DNA of 55,931 bases from CAYRVF01 sp964427535 (GTDB lineage: Bacteria; Chloroflexota; Ktedonobacteria; Ktedonobacterales; JADMIN01). Location of the stretch: positions 1 through 55,931 of the forward strand of contig CAYRVF010000015.1 in the NCBI GenBank assembly GCA_964427535.1. The letters are read 5' to 3'. The translations under genes and the position numbers were made by a program. Below the pieces are notes generated by a model. It did no database searches and had not been told where the DNA came from. It saw nothing but the letters and a program-made list of their open reading frames with translations. Shown here one piece after another: positions 32,144 to 41,720 of this stretch; the stretch's first letter is position 1, and every line of letters starts with the position of its first letter.

Positions 32144-33451
32144 ATGACAACGCCGGGTCCGCTGCGCTCGATCTGTTTTCTCTCGCCGCATAGTGACCCA
32201 CTCGGCCGCATCGGCGACCCCGATACGGGCGGGCAGTGTATCTACGAGCGTGAGCTCGCGCGGGCGCTCACCGACCTCTCGCCGGAGATCACGGTAGACG
32301 TGTACACGCGCTGGTACGAGCCGAAGTCGCGGGTGGAGCACATTTCCGAGCGGGCGACGGTGATCCGCATTCCCTGTGGTGGGGACGCGTTCATTCGCAA
32401 AGAGGACCTTGGTCCGATTCTTCCGGAGTTCGTCGCCGGTGTGCGCGATGTCATTGCCGCGAACCAGCGGGCCTACGATGTCGTGCATGGTCACTACTGG
32501 GATGGTGGAGCTGCCGCACGTCAACTGCTCGCGGACAGCTCCACTCCGTTCTTCTTCACCAGCCACTCGCTCGGCAAAATCAAGCAGCGCGACCTGCCCG
32601 ATGAGGCGACCTACCACTACGACGTGCGGATACCGGCGGAGACCGAGGCCATGACGCGCGCCGACGAGGTGATCGCGTTGAGCAAGGTAGAGCTCGGCTA
32701 CCTGACCGACCTCTACGGCATCGATCCCGCGAAGGTCGCCATCGTGCCCGGTGGCGTGGATGTCTCATTCTTCTCGCCCAAGGGTGACACGCGTGCGCTG
32801 CGCGGTGCGCTCGGCATCCCTGGCGATGAAGACTTCGTCGTACTCGCGCTCGGGCGGCTCGATCCACGCAAAGGTTTCCCGTATTTGTTAGCAGCCGCCC
32901 CCGAGGTCGTGCGTCGGGTCGAGGCGGCAGGCAAGTCGGTGCGGTTCTTTATCAGCGCCGGCGGCAAGGAGCCCCTCTCGGACGAGGAGCAAGCCGAGCA
33001 GCAGCGCATCGTCGAGGCGATCGCTGCTGGGGGCGTCGCAGACCGCATCACACTCGTCGCGAAGCTCGACCTGAGCCGGGTGCCAGAATACTACAGCGCG
33101 TCGGATGTCTTCGTCGTTCCCTCGCCGTACGAGCCGTTCGGACTCGTCATCATCGAGGCGATGGCGTGCGGCGCGCCCGTCATCGCAACCGACCAAGGCG
33201 GGCCGGTGGATATCATCGACGAAGGCGAAGACGGCTGTCTCGTCCATCCCCGAGAGACGGCGTTGCTGGCGGAGCGCATCACACGGGTGCTGCTCGACGA
33301 GCGGCTGCGCGAGAGCATGCGTCGGCGCGCCCGCGAGAAAGCCGTCTCCACCTACTCCTGGAACGCGATCGCCCGCCAGGTCTATGACCGCTACACGAGT
33401 GTTGCCCAGCGCGGAGGAGAGCGAGATGCAGCCCCCTGCGTCACCGCTTGA
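32144..33451 (+). CDS. GT4 glycosyltransferase, sucrose-phosphate-synthase-like
   Basis: N-terminal PHSDPLGRIGDPDTGGQCIY (15-34) with GGQ is the signature of sucrose-phosphate and mannosylfructose-phosphate synthases; HGHYWDGG and FTSHSLGKIKQ follow. The donor domain has LALGRLDPRKGF (Arg238, Lys243) and the E-x7-E pair Glu330/Glu338 in SPYEPFGLVIIEAM. It would transfer glucose or mannose from a nucleotide sugar to fructose 6-phosphate. It overlaps the PfkB kinase gene by 26 bp. No phosphatase for the product is seen nearby. Confidence 0.88.
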   Translation: MTTPGPLRSICFLSPHSDPLGRIGDPDTGGQCIYERELARALTDLSPEITVDVYTRWYEPKSRVEHISERATVIRIPCGGDAFIRKEDLGPILPEFVAGVRDVIAANQRAYDVVHGHYWDGGAAARQLLADSSTPFFFTSHSLGKIKQRDLPDEATYHYDVRIPAETEAMTRADEVIALSKVELGYLTDLYGIDPAKVAIVPGGVDVSFFSPKGDTRALRGALGIPGDEDFVVLALGRLDPRKGFPYLLAAAPEVVRRVEAAGKSVRFFISAGGKEPLSDEEQAEQQRIVEAIAAGGVADRITLVAKLDLSRVPEYYSASDVFVVPSPYEPFGLVIIEAMACGAPVIATDQGGPVDIIDEGEDGCLVHPRETALLAERITRVLLDERLRESMRRRAREKAVSTYSWNAIARQVYDRYTSVAQRGGERDAAPCVTA

Positions 33452-34385
33452 CGTGCTCTGCGTCGGCGAGACGTTGATCGATCTGATCGCGACGCACCCG
33501 ACCTCCTCGCTGACTGCGGTCGAATCGTATGAACGCCACCTCGGCGGCTCGCCCACGAATGTCGCGGTGCAGGTGGCTCGCCTCGGCGGGCGGGCGGCGG
33601 TGGCATCGAAAGTTGGCGGCGGTCCGCTCGGCCAGCACTGCTCCGACACGCTCGCCGCCGAGGGCGTCGAGACGACGTATCTTCTCTCCGACGTCTCGGT
33701 GCAGACGACGCTCGTCCTCGTCTCGCGGACGGCGGGCACACCCGAGTTCGAGGTCTTCCGTGGCGGTGATGCGTGCCTCCGGCCGAGTGACGTCCCGGCG
33801 GCGGCGATCAGGCGAGCGCGCGCAGTGCATACCAGCGCCTTCGCACTATCGCGTGAGCCAAGTCGCTCCACCATCCAGCAGGCGCTCGCGGACGCGGCGG
33901 AGCATGGCGTGCTCGTCGCGCTCGATCCCAATTACCACCCCGCGCTCTGGGACTCGCGCGACGAGGCGCTAGACGTGCTCGCCGGCATCTACCCACTCGT
34001 GACGCTCACCAAGCCGTCGCTCGACGACGCCGCGCGGCTCTTCGGTCCGGGCGAGAGCACCGACGTCTACCTCGACCGCTTCCACGACCTCGGCGCGCGT
34101 ACTGTTATCCTCACGCTCGGCGCGGCAGGCGTTTGGCACTCGACCAACGCCGAGCGCACGTTCGTTCCCGCCCAGCGTTACCCTGTCGAAAACGCCACCG
34201 GGGCGGGCGACGCCTTCTGCGCAGGACTCTTGCTCGCCTGGCTCGACGGCTGCGCGCCGCTCGATGCCCTCGGCTTCGCGGCGGACTGCGCGCGCTGGAA
34301 GCTGACCGGCGCGCACACTCGACTCACAGCCGAGCAACGCCGGGCCGCGTATCGAGTTGGCTCCCCATCGGTATCCAGCGAGTAG
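33426..34385 (+). CDS. PfkB-family sugar kinase, probably fructokinase
   Basis: Ribokinase fold: LCVGETLIDL at the start, GGSPTNVAVQVARLGG (40-55), LDPNYHPALW, ILTLGAAGVW and the ATP site ATGAGDAFCAG with catalytic Asp262. This is the usual fructokinase layout. Overlap with the glycosyltransferase and its GGAGGAGAG ribosome site inside that gene imply coupled translation. It could supply fructose 6-phosphate to the glycosyltransferase; that link is an inference. Confidence 0.88.
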   Translation: MQPPASPLDVLCVGETLIDLIATHPTSSLTAVESYERHLGGSPTNVAVQVARLGGRAAVASKVGGGPLGQHCSDTLAAEGVETTYLLSDVSVQTTLVLVSRTAGTPEFEVFRGGDACLRPSDVPAAAIRRARAVHTSAFALSREPSRSTIQQALADAAEHGVLVALDPNYHPALWDSRDEALDVLAGIYPLVTLTKPSLDDAARLFGPGESTDVYLDRFHDLGARTVILTLGAAGVWHSTNAERTFVPAQRYPVENATGAGDAFCAGLLLAWLDGCAPLDALGFAADCARWKLTGAHTRLTAEQRRAAYRVGSPSVSSE

Positions 34386-34516
34386 ACCTTGGCGGCGGTC
34401 GTCAGAATTAGGACTACAATACTGACTGAGAGAGACGACACCGGCACATGAGCCGAAACCGCGGCTGAGCCGTCGCGTCATCCTTTGGCGCATCGTCGGA
34501 AATGGAGGGCATTATC

Positions 34517-35020
34517 ATGGCATCGCCCCTGCGTGAGCAGCAGAAGCCGCTGAAGGCCCGCTATCGCGAGGAGCCCACGAGCGCGCGCATCACCCTTTCC
34601 GCGCGCGGCAACCAGACCGATACCCCACTCGCCTGTAACGTAGACCTCGGACGCGCGCTCTACGCAGCCCAAGCGCATGCGGGCGTTGGAGGCGCGGGCA
34701 CGGCCGCATGCTCCGGCGATCTGCTGCTGGGCGCGCTGGCCGCCTGCGCGCAGCTGACGGCCCAAATGGTAGCGGCCGCGATGGGCATCGAGACGGAGCG
34801 CATCGAAGTGACTGTCGAAGGCGATCTCGACTTTCGTGGCACTCTCGGCCTTGACCCGACTGTGCCGGTCGGCTTCAGCGCCATTCGCACCCGCTTCGAT
34901 GTCGTCGCGCCGCAGGCCAGCGCCGAACAGCTCGCGTCTTTGCGTGAGAAAGCGGAGCGCTACTGCGTCGTCCTCTCGACGCTGCGCCACGCTCCGCCCA
35001 TCGAGACCACCTGGGCCTGA
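34517..35020 (+). CDS. OsmC-family peroxiredoxin-like protein
   Basis: OsmC/Ohr fold with the two active cysteines, in AACSGDLLLGALAACAQLT and ERYCVVLSTL. Such proteins reduce organic hydroperoxides. ATG 34517 is chosen because GGAGGG six bases upstream is a good ribosome site; an ATG at 34502 contains it. A TACAAT box at 34415-34420 could serve as -10. Convergent with the receiver gene. Confidence 0.85.
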   Translation: MASPLREQQKPLKARYREEPTSARITLSARGNQTDTPLACNVDLGRALYAAQAHAGVGGAGTAACSGDLLLGALAACAQLTAQMVAAAMGIETERIEVTVEGDLDFRGTLGLDPTVPVGFSAIRTRFDVVAPQASAEQLASLREKAERYCVVLSTLRHAPPIETTWA

Positions 35021-35046
35021 CCACGCTCCTCATGCGGCCGCACCGG

Positions 35047-35463
35047 TCATCCCGCAAGGGATTGAGGCAACACGTCTTGGCGCGCGGATGGCAGCGACGC
35101 GTCCGGTTGCGTGAGCCGGGTCACGAGATCGAGCAGAGTGTTCAGGTCAAAGGGCTTGGCGAGCAGCGCATCGGCAGGCGCTGGGCACGGCTCGGCGGAG
35201 GTCAGCCCAGCCGTCATGACCACGAGACGCGCACCATTCAGCAGGTGAGGCTCTCCCACGAGCGCCGCGCAGATATCCCAGCCGCTCACGTATGGCATCA
35301 TCAGGTCGAGCAGCATCAGCGACGGCTGCGGCAGCACACCCAGCGCCGCGAGCACGCCACAGCCATTGCTGAGCGTCACCACTTCATGTCCGTCCAGTTC
35401 AAGGGCCACGCGCAACAGTTCTCGAATCGCCCGGTCGTCGTCAACCACCAGTACATGCGCCAT
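35047..35463 (-). CDS. Stand-alone response-regulator receiver
   Basis: CheY-like domain: Asp8-Asp10 (VVDDDRAI), phospho-acceptor Asp53 (LLDLMMP), Thr84 and Lys103 (LLAKPFD). No output domain; the last 20 residues are a short tail. TATACT on the minus strand at 35547-35542 could be its -10 box. No kinase is nearby. Confidence 0.88.
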   Translation of the reverse strand: MAHVLVVDDDRAIRELLRVALELDGHEVVTLSNGCGVLAALGVLPQPSLMLLDLMMPYVSGWDICAALVGEPHLLNGARLVVMTAGLTSAEPCPAPADALLAKPFDLNTLLDLVTRLTQPDASLPSARQDVLPQSLAG

Positions 35464-35688
35464 GAGAACCCGCTCCCTCTCTGCCCGTCGCTGTCGGCAG
35501 CTCCGGCATGCGCCGTCATTACGACACCCTTCGCTCCCTTAAGTATAGAACATTTATTCTAGTTTTCTACGTCGAACACGCGGCTGCTGTCCGGAGTTGG
35601 GGAGTTCTGGCCGGCGCTATGATGCGGAAACGCCCGCCGGAGTCGGGCACGACGGCTGGCGGCAGTGAGATGAGCGAGCGAACGTGTT

Positions 35689-37011
35689 CTATGCGGTATG
35701 AGTATTGCCTGCCTGCTCGGGCACATGGCCGCCGGAGGTGCGTGAGTTCGGGTGGGGCGAGAGCGCTTGCGTCACCTCGCTCGACGCCTGTGCGCCGGCC
35801 CGCTCGGTCTCGTCTGGCAGTGCGGCATCGAGTGCGACGGGGACGTCATCGTGCAGTGGAGGTTCAGGTTCAGCGCCGGGAGCGGCCTCACAGGCGAGCG
35901 TAAAGATGCCGATCTGCAACACGTCACCCGCCTGCAATGGGTGAGGCGTGAACAGCCGCTGACCATTGAGGAACGTGCCGTTGCTGCTGCCGACGTCTGT
36001 CACAAAATAGCCGCTTGACTGCCGTAAAATCTGAGCGTGCAGCCGTGAGACCGAGGGGTCCGTCAGGCGCACCTCGCATTCGACGTCCCGTCCAAGACGC
36101 GTCACTGGAGACCCGAGCTCGTAGCGGGTCCCCGCCGCGTCGCCGGTGAGCACGGCCAGGAACAGCAAGCGCACCGCTGGTCCCACGCCCTCTGGGCGCT
36201 GCATACCAGGCATTTTCTCTGTCTCGCGTAGCGCCTGAGCCTCCGCGAGCGCCTCTGGCGTCACCAGCATCTCGAAACGAAAGCGTTGTGCGCCCAACTC
36301 GATCGTATCGCCACTCGCCAGCGGAACGATGCCTCGCACCGCCTGTCGATTCACGAAGGTGCCGTTCATACTGCCCAGGTCCACGAGCTGCACGCGCCCG
36401 CGATCCCAGCGGATCTCGGCGTGGTGGCGCGAGGTGCGACCGTCGTCGATGACGATGTCGTTGGTGGCCTCACGGCCGAGCAGCGTCAGATTGCGGGTAA
36501 GCGGCAACGGGCGCCGTTCTGCGCCGAAGGAGTCCGGCGGCAGTACGTATTCGAGCTGCCCCCAGGCGCGTCCCGGTCCGAGCGGCTCGATCTTGCGCGC
36601 GGGATCGTCGAGGTCAGGGGAGAGTGGTGTCGACGTGGTCGGCCGTCGCTGGGGCACGTCCGCGTCTGGCGCCGGAGCGGTGGCCACTGGCGCGGCGAAG
36701 AGGCCGTAGCCAACAAGCGTGCCGAGCGGCACGCACCATCCGGCGAGCGCCGTCCACAAGAGGAAGAGCAGCGTCTCACGCGCCGAGACCGTGGGGCCAT
36801 ACAGATTGAACCGGTTCTGCTCCCACCAGATCGGCACGAGCATGAAGGCGCTGGAAAACAACGCGACCAGCATGGCCCGCGCAAGTTGTCGCGGTGTCCC
36901 CCGCCGACGCCTCAGCGCATAGAGCGCCAGCGCGATAGCGGCGACCATCGAACAGATCAGTCCGCCGTAGCTGCCGAACGCGAGCCAGAGCGGAAAGTCG
37001 AGGGCATGCAT
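35689..37011 (-). CDS. Membrane protein with two FHA domains
   Basis: Three membrane helices (about 10-33, 45-62, 80-105) are followed by a Pro-rich linker and two forkhead-associated domains: FHA1 about 172-245 (GR 179, SRHH 194-197, NGT 216-218) and FHA2 about 300-372 (GR 307, SRLH 322-325, NGT 344-346). Both have the residues that bind phosphothreonine. An acidic Pro/Ala-rich tail ends it. It should recruit a phosphorylated protein to the membrane; no Ser/Thr kinase is in the window. The next gene on this strand is 24 bp upstream. Confidence 0.9.
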   Translation of the reverse strand: MHALDFPLWLAFGSYGGLICSMVAAIALALYALRRRRGTPRQLARAMLVALFSSAFMLVPIWWEQNRFNLYGPTVSARETLLFLLWTALAGWCVPLGTLVGYGLFAAPVATAPAPDADVPQRRPTTSTPLSPDLDDPARKIEPLGPGRAWGQLEYVLPPDSFGAERRPLPLTRNLTLLGREATNDIVIDDGRTSRHHAEIRWDRGRVQLVDLGSMNGTFVNRQAVRGIVPLASGDTIELGAQRFRFEMLVTPEALAEAQALRETEKMPGMQRPEGVGPAVRLLFLAVLTGDAAGTRYELGSPVTRLGRDVECEVRLTDPSVSRLHAQILRQSSGYFVTDVGSSNGTFLNGQRLFTPHPLQAGDVLQIGIFTLACEAAPGAEPEPPLHDDVPVALDAALPDETERAGAQASSEVTQALSPHPNSRTSGGHVPEQAGNTHTA

Positions 37012-37035
37012 ATCGGTCGCCTTCCTCCTCCGTGC

Positions 37036-38118
37036 TTACTCGATGGGTTCGATGCCCATCGAGCGCTCAGTGGCTACGTCGACGATGTGCACGATATGAG
37101 ATGCGGCTTGTGCCCTGGCGTACTCGGCGTCGCCATGTACGTTGGCCTGCGTGCCGCGAACACCGCCGTTCAGGTCCGACGTCTCCCAATATTCTAGACT
37201 CGCGGACGGGTCGGGACCGACGGCTACCCCGAGAAACACGTGCCCTGGAATCAGGACGATGTAGGGGCGCATGCCCAGCCGCTCGACCGCCGAGGCCAGA
37301 ATCGCGGTCGTCTCAACACACATCCCAGTGGGATTGGGCTGCGAGAGCACGTCTTGCGGCAAGCGCACGAGCTGGTCGCGATCGAAGGGGACGTTCTCTT
37401 CGGCGTAATGCATGTGGTAGTCGAACTGCAGCGTATCGAACAACGCGTTAACTTGCAGGCGCACGTCGTCGCTCGACCCTTGTCCGCGAGCATACCCGTT
37501 GAGCCCGCTGAGGCCCGCGTAGTCGGCGGGGTGATTCTCGATCCATGTCGCCGTGCGCCCGACGAGATCGTCGATGACGGGTGCCTGCGGTGTGACCCAC
37601 CCGGCGAGGTACCCGGTCAGATCGCCTGACGCCGGGTCACTCCAGTGCATCCACTGCCGAGAATCCAGACGGGTGGGCGCGTTGGTATCGCAGAGCACGG
37701 TTTGCGCGCGACGGACCTGCAGATGAATCTGAGCGTCGCGCTCACGCGGGCCAACCAGCGCGTCGAGGGAGTGTGCGTTAAGCAGGGGCGGCTTGAATGC
37801 CTGTGAGGCAAAGCTCGTGCTGGCGTCCACCTGAATCTGCTGATCTTGCGTGAAGCCAGGAATGCCGACGCGAATGTCGAGCGGTGTGACGGTGTCTGCC
37901 CGGTAGCGCAGGGTGAGGAGACTTGGCTGATTAACGTAGAGTCCGGTGTAAATCGTGGCGGGGGGCGACCACGTGATGAGCGCATCGCATGAGGAGCGAT
38001 AGCCCGCGTACGCGACCCGGTACTGCCCGAAGAGCCGCATCCCGAACGCAGCATACCCAAGCGCGCTACCGACCAGTAGCGCCAGCGCGATGCCGAGCTT
38101 GAGATACTTCTCCCGCAT
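37036..38118 (-). CDS. Membrane-anchored transglutaminase-fold protein
   Basis: After one N-terminal membrane helix (LGIALALLVGSALGYAAF) comes a beta-rich region, then a transglutaminase-like core: TGMCVETTAILASAVERLGM holds the candidate Cys, VLIPGHVFLGV the His and LEYWETSDL the acidic residue. Such domains act as proteases or cross-linkers outside the cell. ATG 38118 is chosen since the preceding 51 residues of the open frame are Arg/Pro-rich and not protein-like. Probably co-transcribed with the FHA gene 24 bp downstream. Confidence 0.78.
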   Translation of the reverse strand: MREKYLKLGIALALLVGSALGYAAFGMRLFGQYRVAYAGYRSSCDALITWSPPATIYTGLYVNQPSLLTLRYRADTVTPLDIRVGIPGFTQDQQIQVDASTSFASQAFKPPLLNAHSLDALVGPRERDAQIHLQVRRAQTVLCDTNAPTRLDSRQWMHWSDPASGDLTGYLAGWVTPQAPVIDDLVGRTATWIENHPADYAGLSGLNGYARGQGSSDDVRLQVNALFDTLQFDYHMHYAEENVPFDRDQLVRLPQDVLSQPNPTGMCVETTAILASAVERLGMRPYIVLIPGHVFLGVAVGPDPSASLEYWETSDLNGGVRGTQANVHGDAEYARAQAASHIVHIVDVATERSMGIEPIE

Positions 38119-38295
38119 AGTCGCGAAACGCTTCCACCCAACTGTCCGGACGAATGCCTCCGGCGGCCGCGCGGTGCGCGGGACGCGGCGATACCTCCTT
38201 ACCGTAACATTCGGCGCGCGCGGCCGCAACGCTCCCGGACTTATGTGCTGGGAGGCCGGGTCCGCGCGCATCGCCGCGAACTTCGTGGCAGGCCG

Positions 38296-38886
38296 TTAGC
38301 CGTTGTTGGAGATGGTCGCGCTCGCGGGCACCGTTGCGGCGGTGTTCTCGCCATGATGCCCGGGGATGTGAGCGGCGACGCCATGCTCCACACTGCGCGC
38401 CTCACTCGCCACACCACCTACCGCGCCGCTGACGACGCTGCCAACGCCCCGGCCAAACGACTCCACGTCGTTGACGGATGCGCGGCCAAAGCGCTCGGCG
38501 TCGGTCACCGCCGCGTGGCCGAAGCGGGCGGCTTCTTCCTCGGCCTTGCGGGCGAGCACTTCCGCCTCGCGCACGGCCTGCGCCGCGACGCGCTCCGACT
38601 CTTCAATGATTAGCTCGATCGCCTTAATCATGGCGCGCAGAATCTCTTCCATGAAGACGGTGATCGCCGCGGCGTAGCCGAACGCGATAGCGAGGGCGGC
38701 AGCCGCCAGGTGTGTCGGCCCGCTCGGGAAGGAGTGCGTCAGGAATGCCCCGATGGCCTCCGTCGCCACCGCGACGACCAGCGCCACGACCAGGCCCGTC
38801 ACGGCGACGGCCCGCAGCGCACGCCGGAAGGCATGCAGAATGTGCTTCGCGGCCGTGCCGAGAAGACCGACCATACGCGATTCCAT
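38296..38886 (-). CDS. THSFP-motif membrane protein, 196 aa (paralogue 1)
   Basis: Two membrane helices (about 25-47 and 57-82) flank LTHSFPSGPTHLAAA; after ITVFMEEILRAMIKAIE a long charged helix follows (EESERVAAQAVREAEVLARK) and a Gly/Ala/His-rich tail. The same helix, THSFP, helix, TVFxxE arrangement is found in the protein at 42472-43578, so the two are paralogues. No family name recognised; possibly envelope-associated. Confidence 0.7.
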   Translation of the reverse strand: MESRMVGLLGTAAKHILHAFRRALRAVAVTGLVVALVVAVATEAIGAFLTHSFPSGPTHLAAAALAIAFGYAAAITVFMEEILRAMIKAIELIIEESERVAAQAVREAEVLARKAEEEAARFGHAAVTDAERFGRASVNDVESFGRGVGSVVSGAVGGVASEARSVEHGVAAHIPGHHGENTAATVPASATISNNG

Positions 38887-39487
38887 GAACCCGCTCCTCT
38901 TCCGTCAACCACGCGGAGAATACCTGCGGCTGGCATCATGTACAGATGGCAGCCTGTAATTGCGCCTTAGTGTCTCAGAGAACGCCTCATCTGGCAAGTG
39001 TCCGGCGGTGTCACTGGGACGAGAGTACCAGCCCGGCACAATTGTTCTCTGTCATTCTCTACGAAAGGAAGGGCTGGGCGTTGCGGACTGTGGGATGTTT
39101 GAGCACGTGGTTATGACGCCATTGCGCATCCCTGACCGTCCCGGCGTATGGATGGAGCAGCACAAGCGCTGCAGCACAGCCCTCGTACGCACGTTCGTAG
39201 GTACTCCTTGGAATGTTAGGGGTAGCGCCTCCTACGGGCGTGCTCCAGCAGGTAGTCTCAGTCGGACGTCGAACTGACGAGAAAGACGATGGTGACACAT
39301 CTGCACGGAGACGGAGTGCTTCGGCAACCTCCGCGACCCGCTCACGAGACTCGCCGTAGCGGAGGTGAAGGCCCGCCTATCTAGCGCAATCAGCACTATC
39401 GCGTCGTTCCCCAAGGGGTATACTTCGGGAATCGGGAATCCGCACTGGGCACAGTAGAGACACACCTACCGAGCAGCACGGAGAGGG
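38887..39487. other. Intergenic region, 601 bp
   Basis: No supported gene. TATACT at 39419-39424 may be the -10 box for the pentapeptide-repeat gene, and a tandem CGGGAAT CGGGAAT follows it near 39427. A CCCCAAGGGG palindrome lies just before the -10 box. Confidence 0.4.
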
Positions 39488-40825
39488 ATGTCCCCGATGA
39501 GCGATACAGCACAGCGCCCGACCAGCGCCGAAGACCGCGAGGGGTGGAAGAACTACTGGGCGAAGACGCAGCCGCAGGAATGGTTCGAGCGATGGGGATT
39601 CTGGCGCACCGAGCCCGAGATTGACGCGGAGCGGCAGTGCTTTTTGGCCGCACGGCGGGCGGTACAACCCGACATCGAGACCGGCATCTACCCGTTCCGT
39701 GATCACTGTGGCTCCATCAAGCTGACTCGGGCAGACATAGAGTGGTTGCTGGCCACACACGTGCATGCAGAAGATGGTGCAGTTGGGCCCATTGTGTGGG
39801 ACGAGGAGCAGAGGAAGCCCCCGGAACAACGGCGGTGGGGTCTGGACGTTCGGGGAGCAGACCTGACTGATGTGAATCTCGAGGGTCTGCCGCTTGCGCG
39901 CCTCCGCGCGGGGCTCACGATCCCCGAGGGGACCAGCACCACACGGAGGAAGCGCCGCTTAGCCGTGCCGACGTTACGCAACAGTGACCTGTTCGGGGCG
40001 CATCTGGAAGGGGCGCACCTGAGCCGGGTGTATTTGGAGGGCGCTGACCTTCAGGGCGCACATCTGGCACAGGCTGACCTGTTCGGGGCGCATCTGGAGG
40101 GGGCGCTGCTGAGCCAGGCACATTTGGAGGGGGCGTTATTGGCGCGCGCCTTCTTTGATGCCAGCGGCTATTTCTTGCACACCAGCTTGGCCAACACCCA
40201 AGACGGTGCAGTCTCGGTGGCTGATGTGCGCTGGAATGGCGTCAGTCTCGCGACGGTGGAATGGACCGAGCTGCGCATACTCGGCGACGAGCACAAGGCA
40301 CGGCAGAGCAGGACCTCGCTAGGCAAACCGAAGGACCCTCCCAGGCGGCGCGAGGAGTATGCGACGGCGGTCCGCGCCAATCGCCAGTTCGCGACCGCGC
40401 TTCGCGAACAAGGCTTGAACGAGTATGCGGACCGCTTCGCCTATCGCGCCCAGCTCTGCCAGCGCCAGGTCTTTCGTCGCCAGGGGGTCAAGCACTGGCC
40501 GTCCTATCTCGGGTCCCTCCTTCTGTGGGCGCTGTCTGGCTACGGCTACCGCCTGTGGCGCATCTTCGTGGCATATGCGCTCGCCGTGGCGACATTCGCC
40601 GCCATCTACTTCCTGGTGGGCGTCCCTGACGACCCGGCGCGGACGATGTCGGACCATGCCAGGAACGCCCTACTAGTGAGCCTTACAGCCATTCATGGCC
40701 GCGTCTTCTTCGCGCAGATGGGCTTCTCCCCTCAGGGATGGATTGCGGCCATCGAGTCGGTGGTGGGCATCGTCATCGAGGGGATCTTTGTCGCCATGCT
40801 CATCCAACGCTGGTTCCAGCGGTAG
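39488..40825 (+). CDS. Pentapeptide-repeat protein with C-terminal membrane domain
   Basis: The N-terminal 140 residues are charged and Trp-rich; then about 16 pentapeptide units (LRNSDLFGAHLEGAHLSRVY onward, with A(D/H)L in the central position) form a right-handed beta-helix. The C-terminal 130 residues hold two to three membrane helices with a re-entrant-like LLVSLTAIHGRVFFAQMG between them, as in two-helix ion channels, though the TxGxG selectivity filter is absent. A 24-bp segment recurs exactly 90 bp apart (39985 and 40075), a recent duplication of six repeats. A second ATG at 39497 is an alternative start. Confidence 0.82.
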   Translation: MSPMSDTAQRPTSAEDREGWKNYWAKTQPQEWFERWGFWRTEPEIDAERQCFLAARRAVQPDIETGIYPFRDHCGSIKLTRADIEWLLATHVHAEDGAVGPIVWDEEQRKPPEQRRWGLDVRGADLTDVNLEGLPLARLRAGLTIPEGTSTTRRKRRLAVPTLRNSDLFGAHLEGAHLSRVYLEGADLQGAHLAQADLFGAHLEGALLSQAHLEGALLARAFFDASGYFLHTSLANTQDGAVSVADVRWNGVSLATVEWTELRILGDEHKARQSRTSLGKPKDPPRRREEYATAVRANRQFATALREQGLNEYADRFAYRAQLCQRQVFRRQGVKHWPSYLGSLLLWALSGYGYRLWRIFVAYALAVATFAAIYFLVGVPDDPARTMSDHARNALLVSLTAIHGRVFFAQMGFSPQGWIAAIESVVGIVIEGIFVAMLIQRWFQR

Positions 40826-40852
40826 CAGACATACTCTCCGGCACCTCGCATC

Positions 40853-40888
40853 GCCTGTCGCAGCGGCTCTCTGCCCGCTGCGACAGGC
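40853..40888 (+). terminator. Perfect 14-bp hairpin after the pentapeptide gene
   Basis: GCCTGTCGCAGCGG (40853-40866) and CCGCTGCGACAGGC (40875-40888) pair perfectly around an 8-base loop. It lies between convergent genes, so it could stop both; there is no U-run on either side. Confidence 0.55.
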
Positions 40889-40982
40889 TGAGTAGTCGAT
40901 CGTGACGTCGCACACGTCGCACTACATCAGCCCATGCCTCCAAGAACGCCTCGTGTACCTGCAGACACCTGACCGGCTCCGC

Positions 40983-41384
40983 CTACCCCGCGGTGGTCGA
41001 TATCACTGGTTGATTGATCTCCCAGTAATTGCCCTCGGGATCGGCAAAATACGCTGTACGGAGCCCCCACGGCTGGTCGGCTGGCGGCCTGAGCAGTCTG
41101 ACCCCCTTCGCCTTGAGGTCCGCGTACAGAACGTCGACGTCGTCCACGCTGGCGGCCAGCAGCACATGAGAGCCACCTGCGCTCGGCAACTCGAGTGGTT
41201 CCTCACTCATCATGCGCGCGGCGCTCGAGGCATCGTGCACGAACAGGTATAGGTCACCCACCTTGAAGGTGACATGGTCGGGCTCGCTCTCGGTCAGAGG
41301 CAGCCCGAGCGTGTCGCGGTAGAACACCGTACATGCTGCCAGGTCACGTACGAGCAACTCCGCCGCGATGATCTTCTGAAACAC
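40983..41384 (-). CDS. VOC-family (glyoxalase-like) protein, 133 aa
   Basis: Vicinal-oxygen-chelate fold: IAAELLVRDLAACTVFYRDT, LGLPLTESEPDHVTFKVGDL, then SHVLLAASVDDVDVLYADLKAKGV and RTAYFADPEGNYWEINQPV. Candidate metal ligands are few (a Glu in WEINQ), so catalytic role versus binding protein is open. GTG 41384 follows GGAAGGG by eight bases and gives the usual length. Confidence 0.82.
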   Translation of the reverse strand: MFQKIIAAELLVRDLAACTVFYRDTLGLPLTESEPDHVTFKVGDLYLFVHDASSAARMMSEEPLELPSAGGSHVLLAASVDDVDVLYADLKAKGVRLLRPPADQPWGLRTAYFADPEGNYWEINQPVISTTAG

Positions 41385-41720
41385 GGAAACATCCCTTCCA
41401 TCAGCCTCTTCGCTGGACTTCGCCCATCCGCACTGTGGCAATGAGGCGTACACCAGGGCCCAGTTTGGCACGATGCGACTGTAGGAGCCACTGTGACCGG
41501 CGCGCTTGAACTGTCTCGAGGCAATGTTTCAAACGTCCCGCGATCCACGATAATCTACCATATGCCATACGGTCGGGTCATATCGCTTCATGAGCGTCCA
41601 AACGCATTGCGGCGTGGTGACCCACTTCCCGGCCAGATAGACCGAGCGTTGCCCAACACGCTTGGAGGGGCGAGACGTGGATGGTGCGCTCAATATGCGC
41701 GGTATCGTGACGCACGACAG

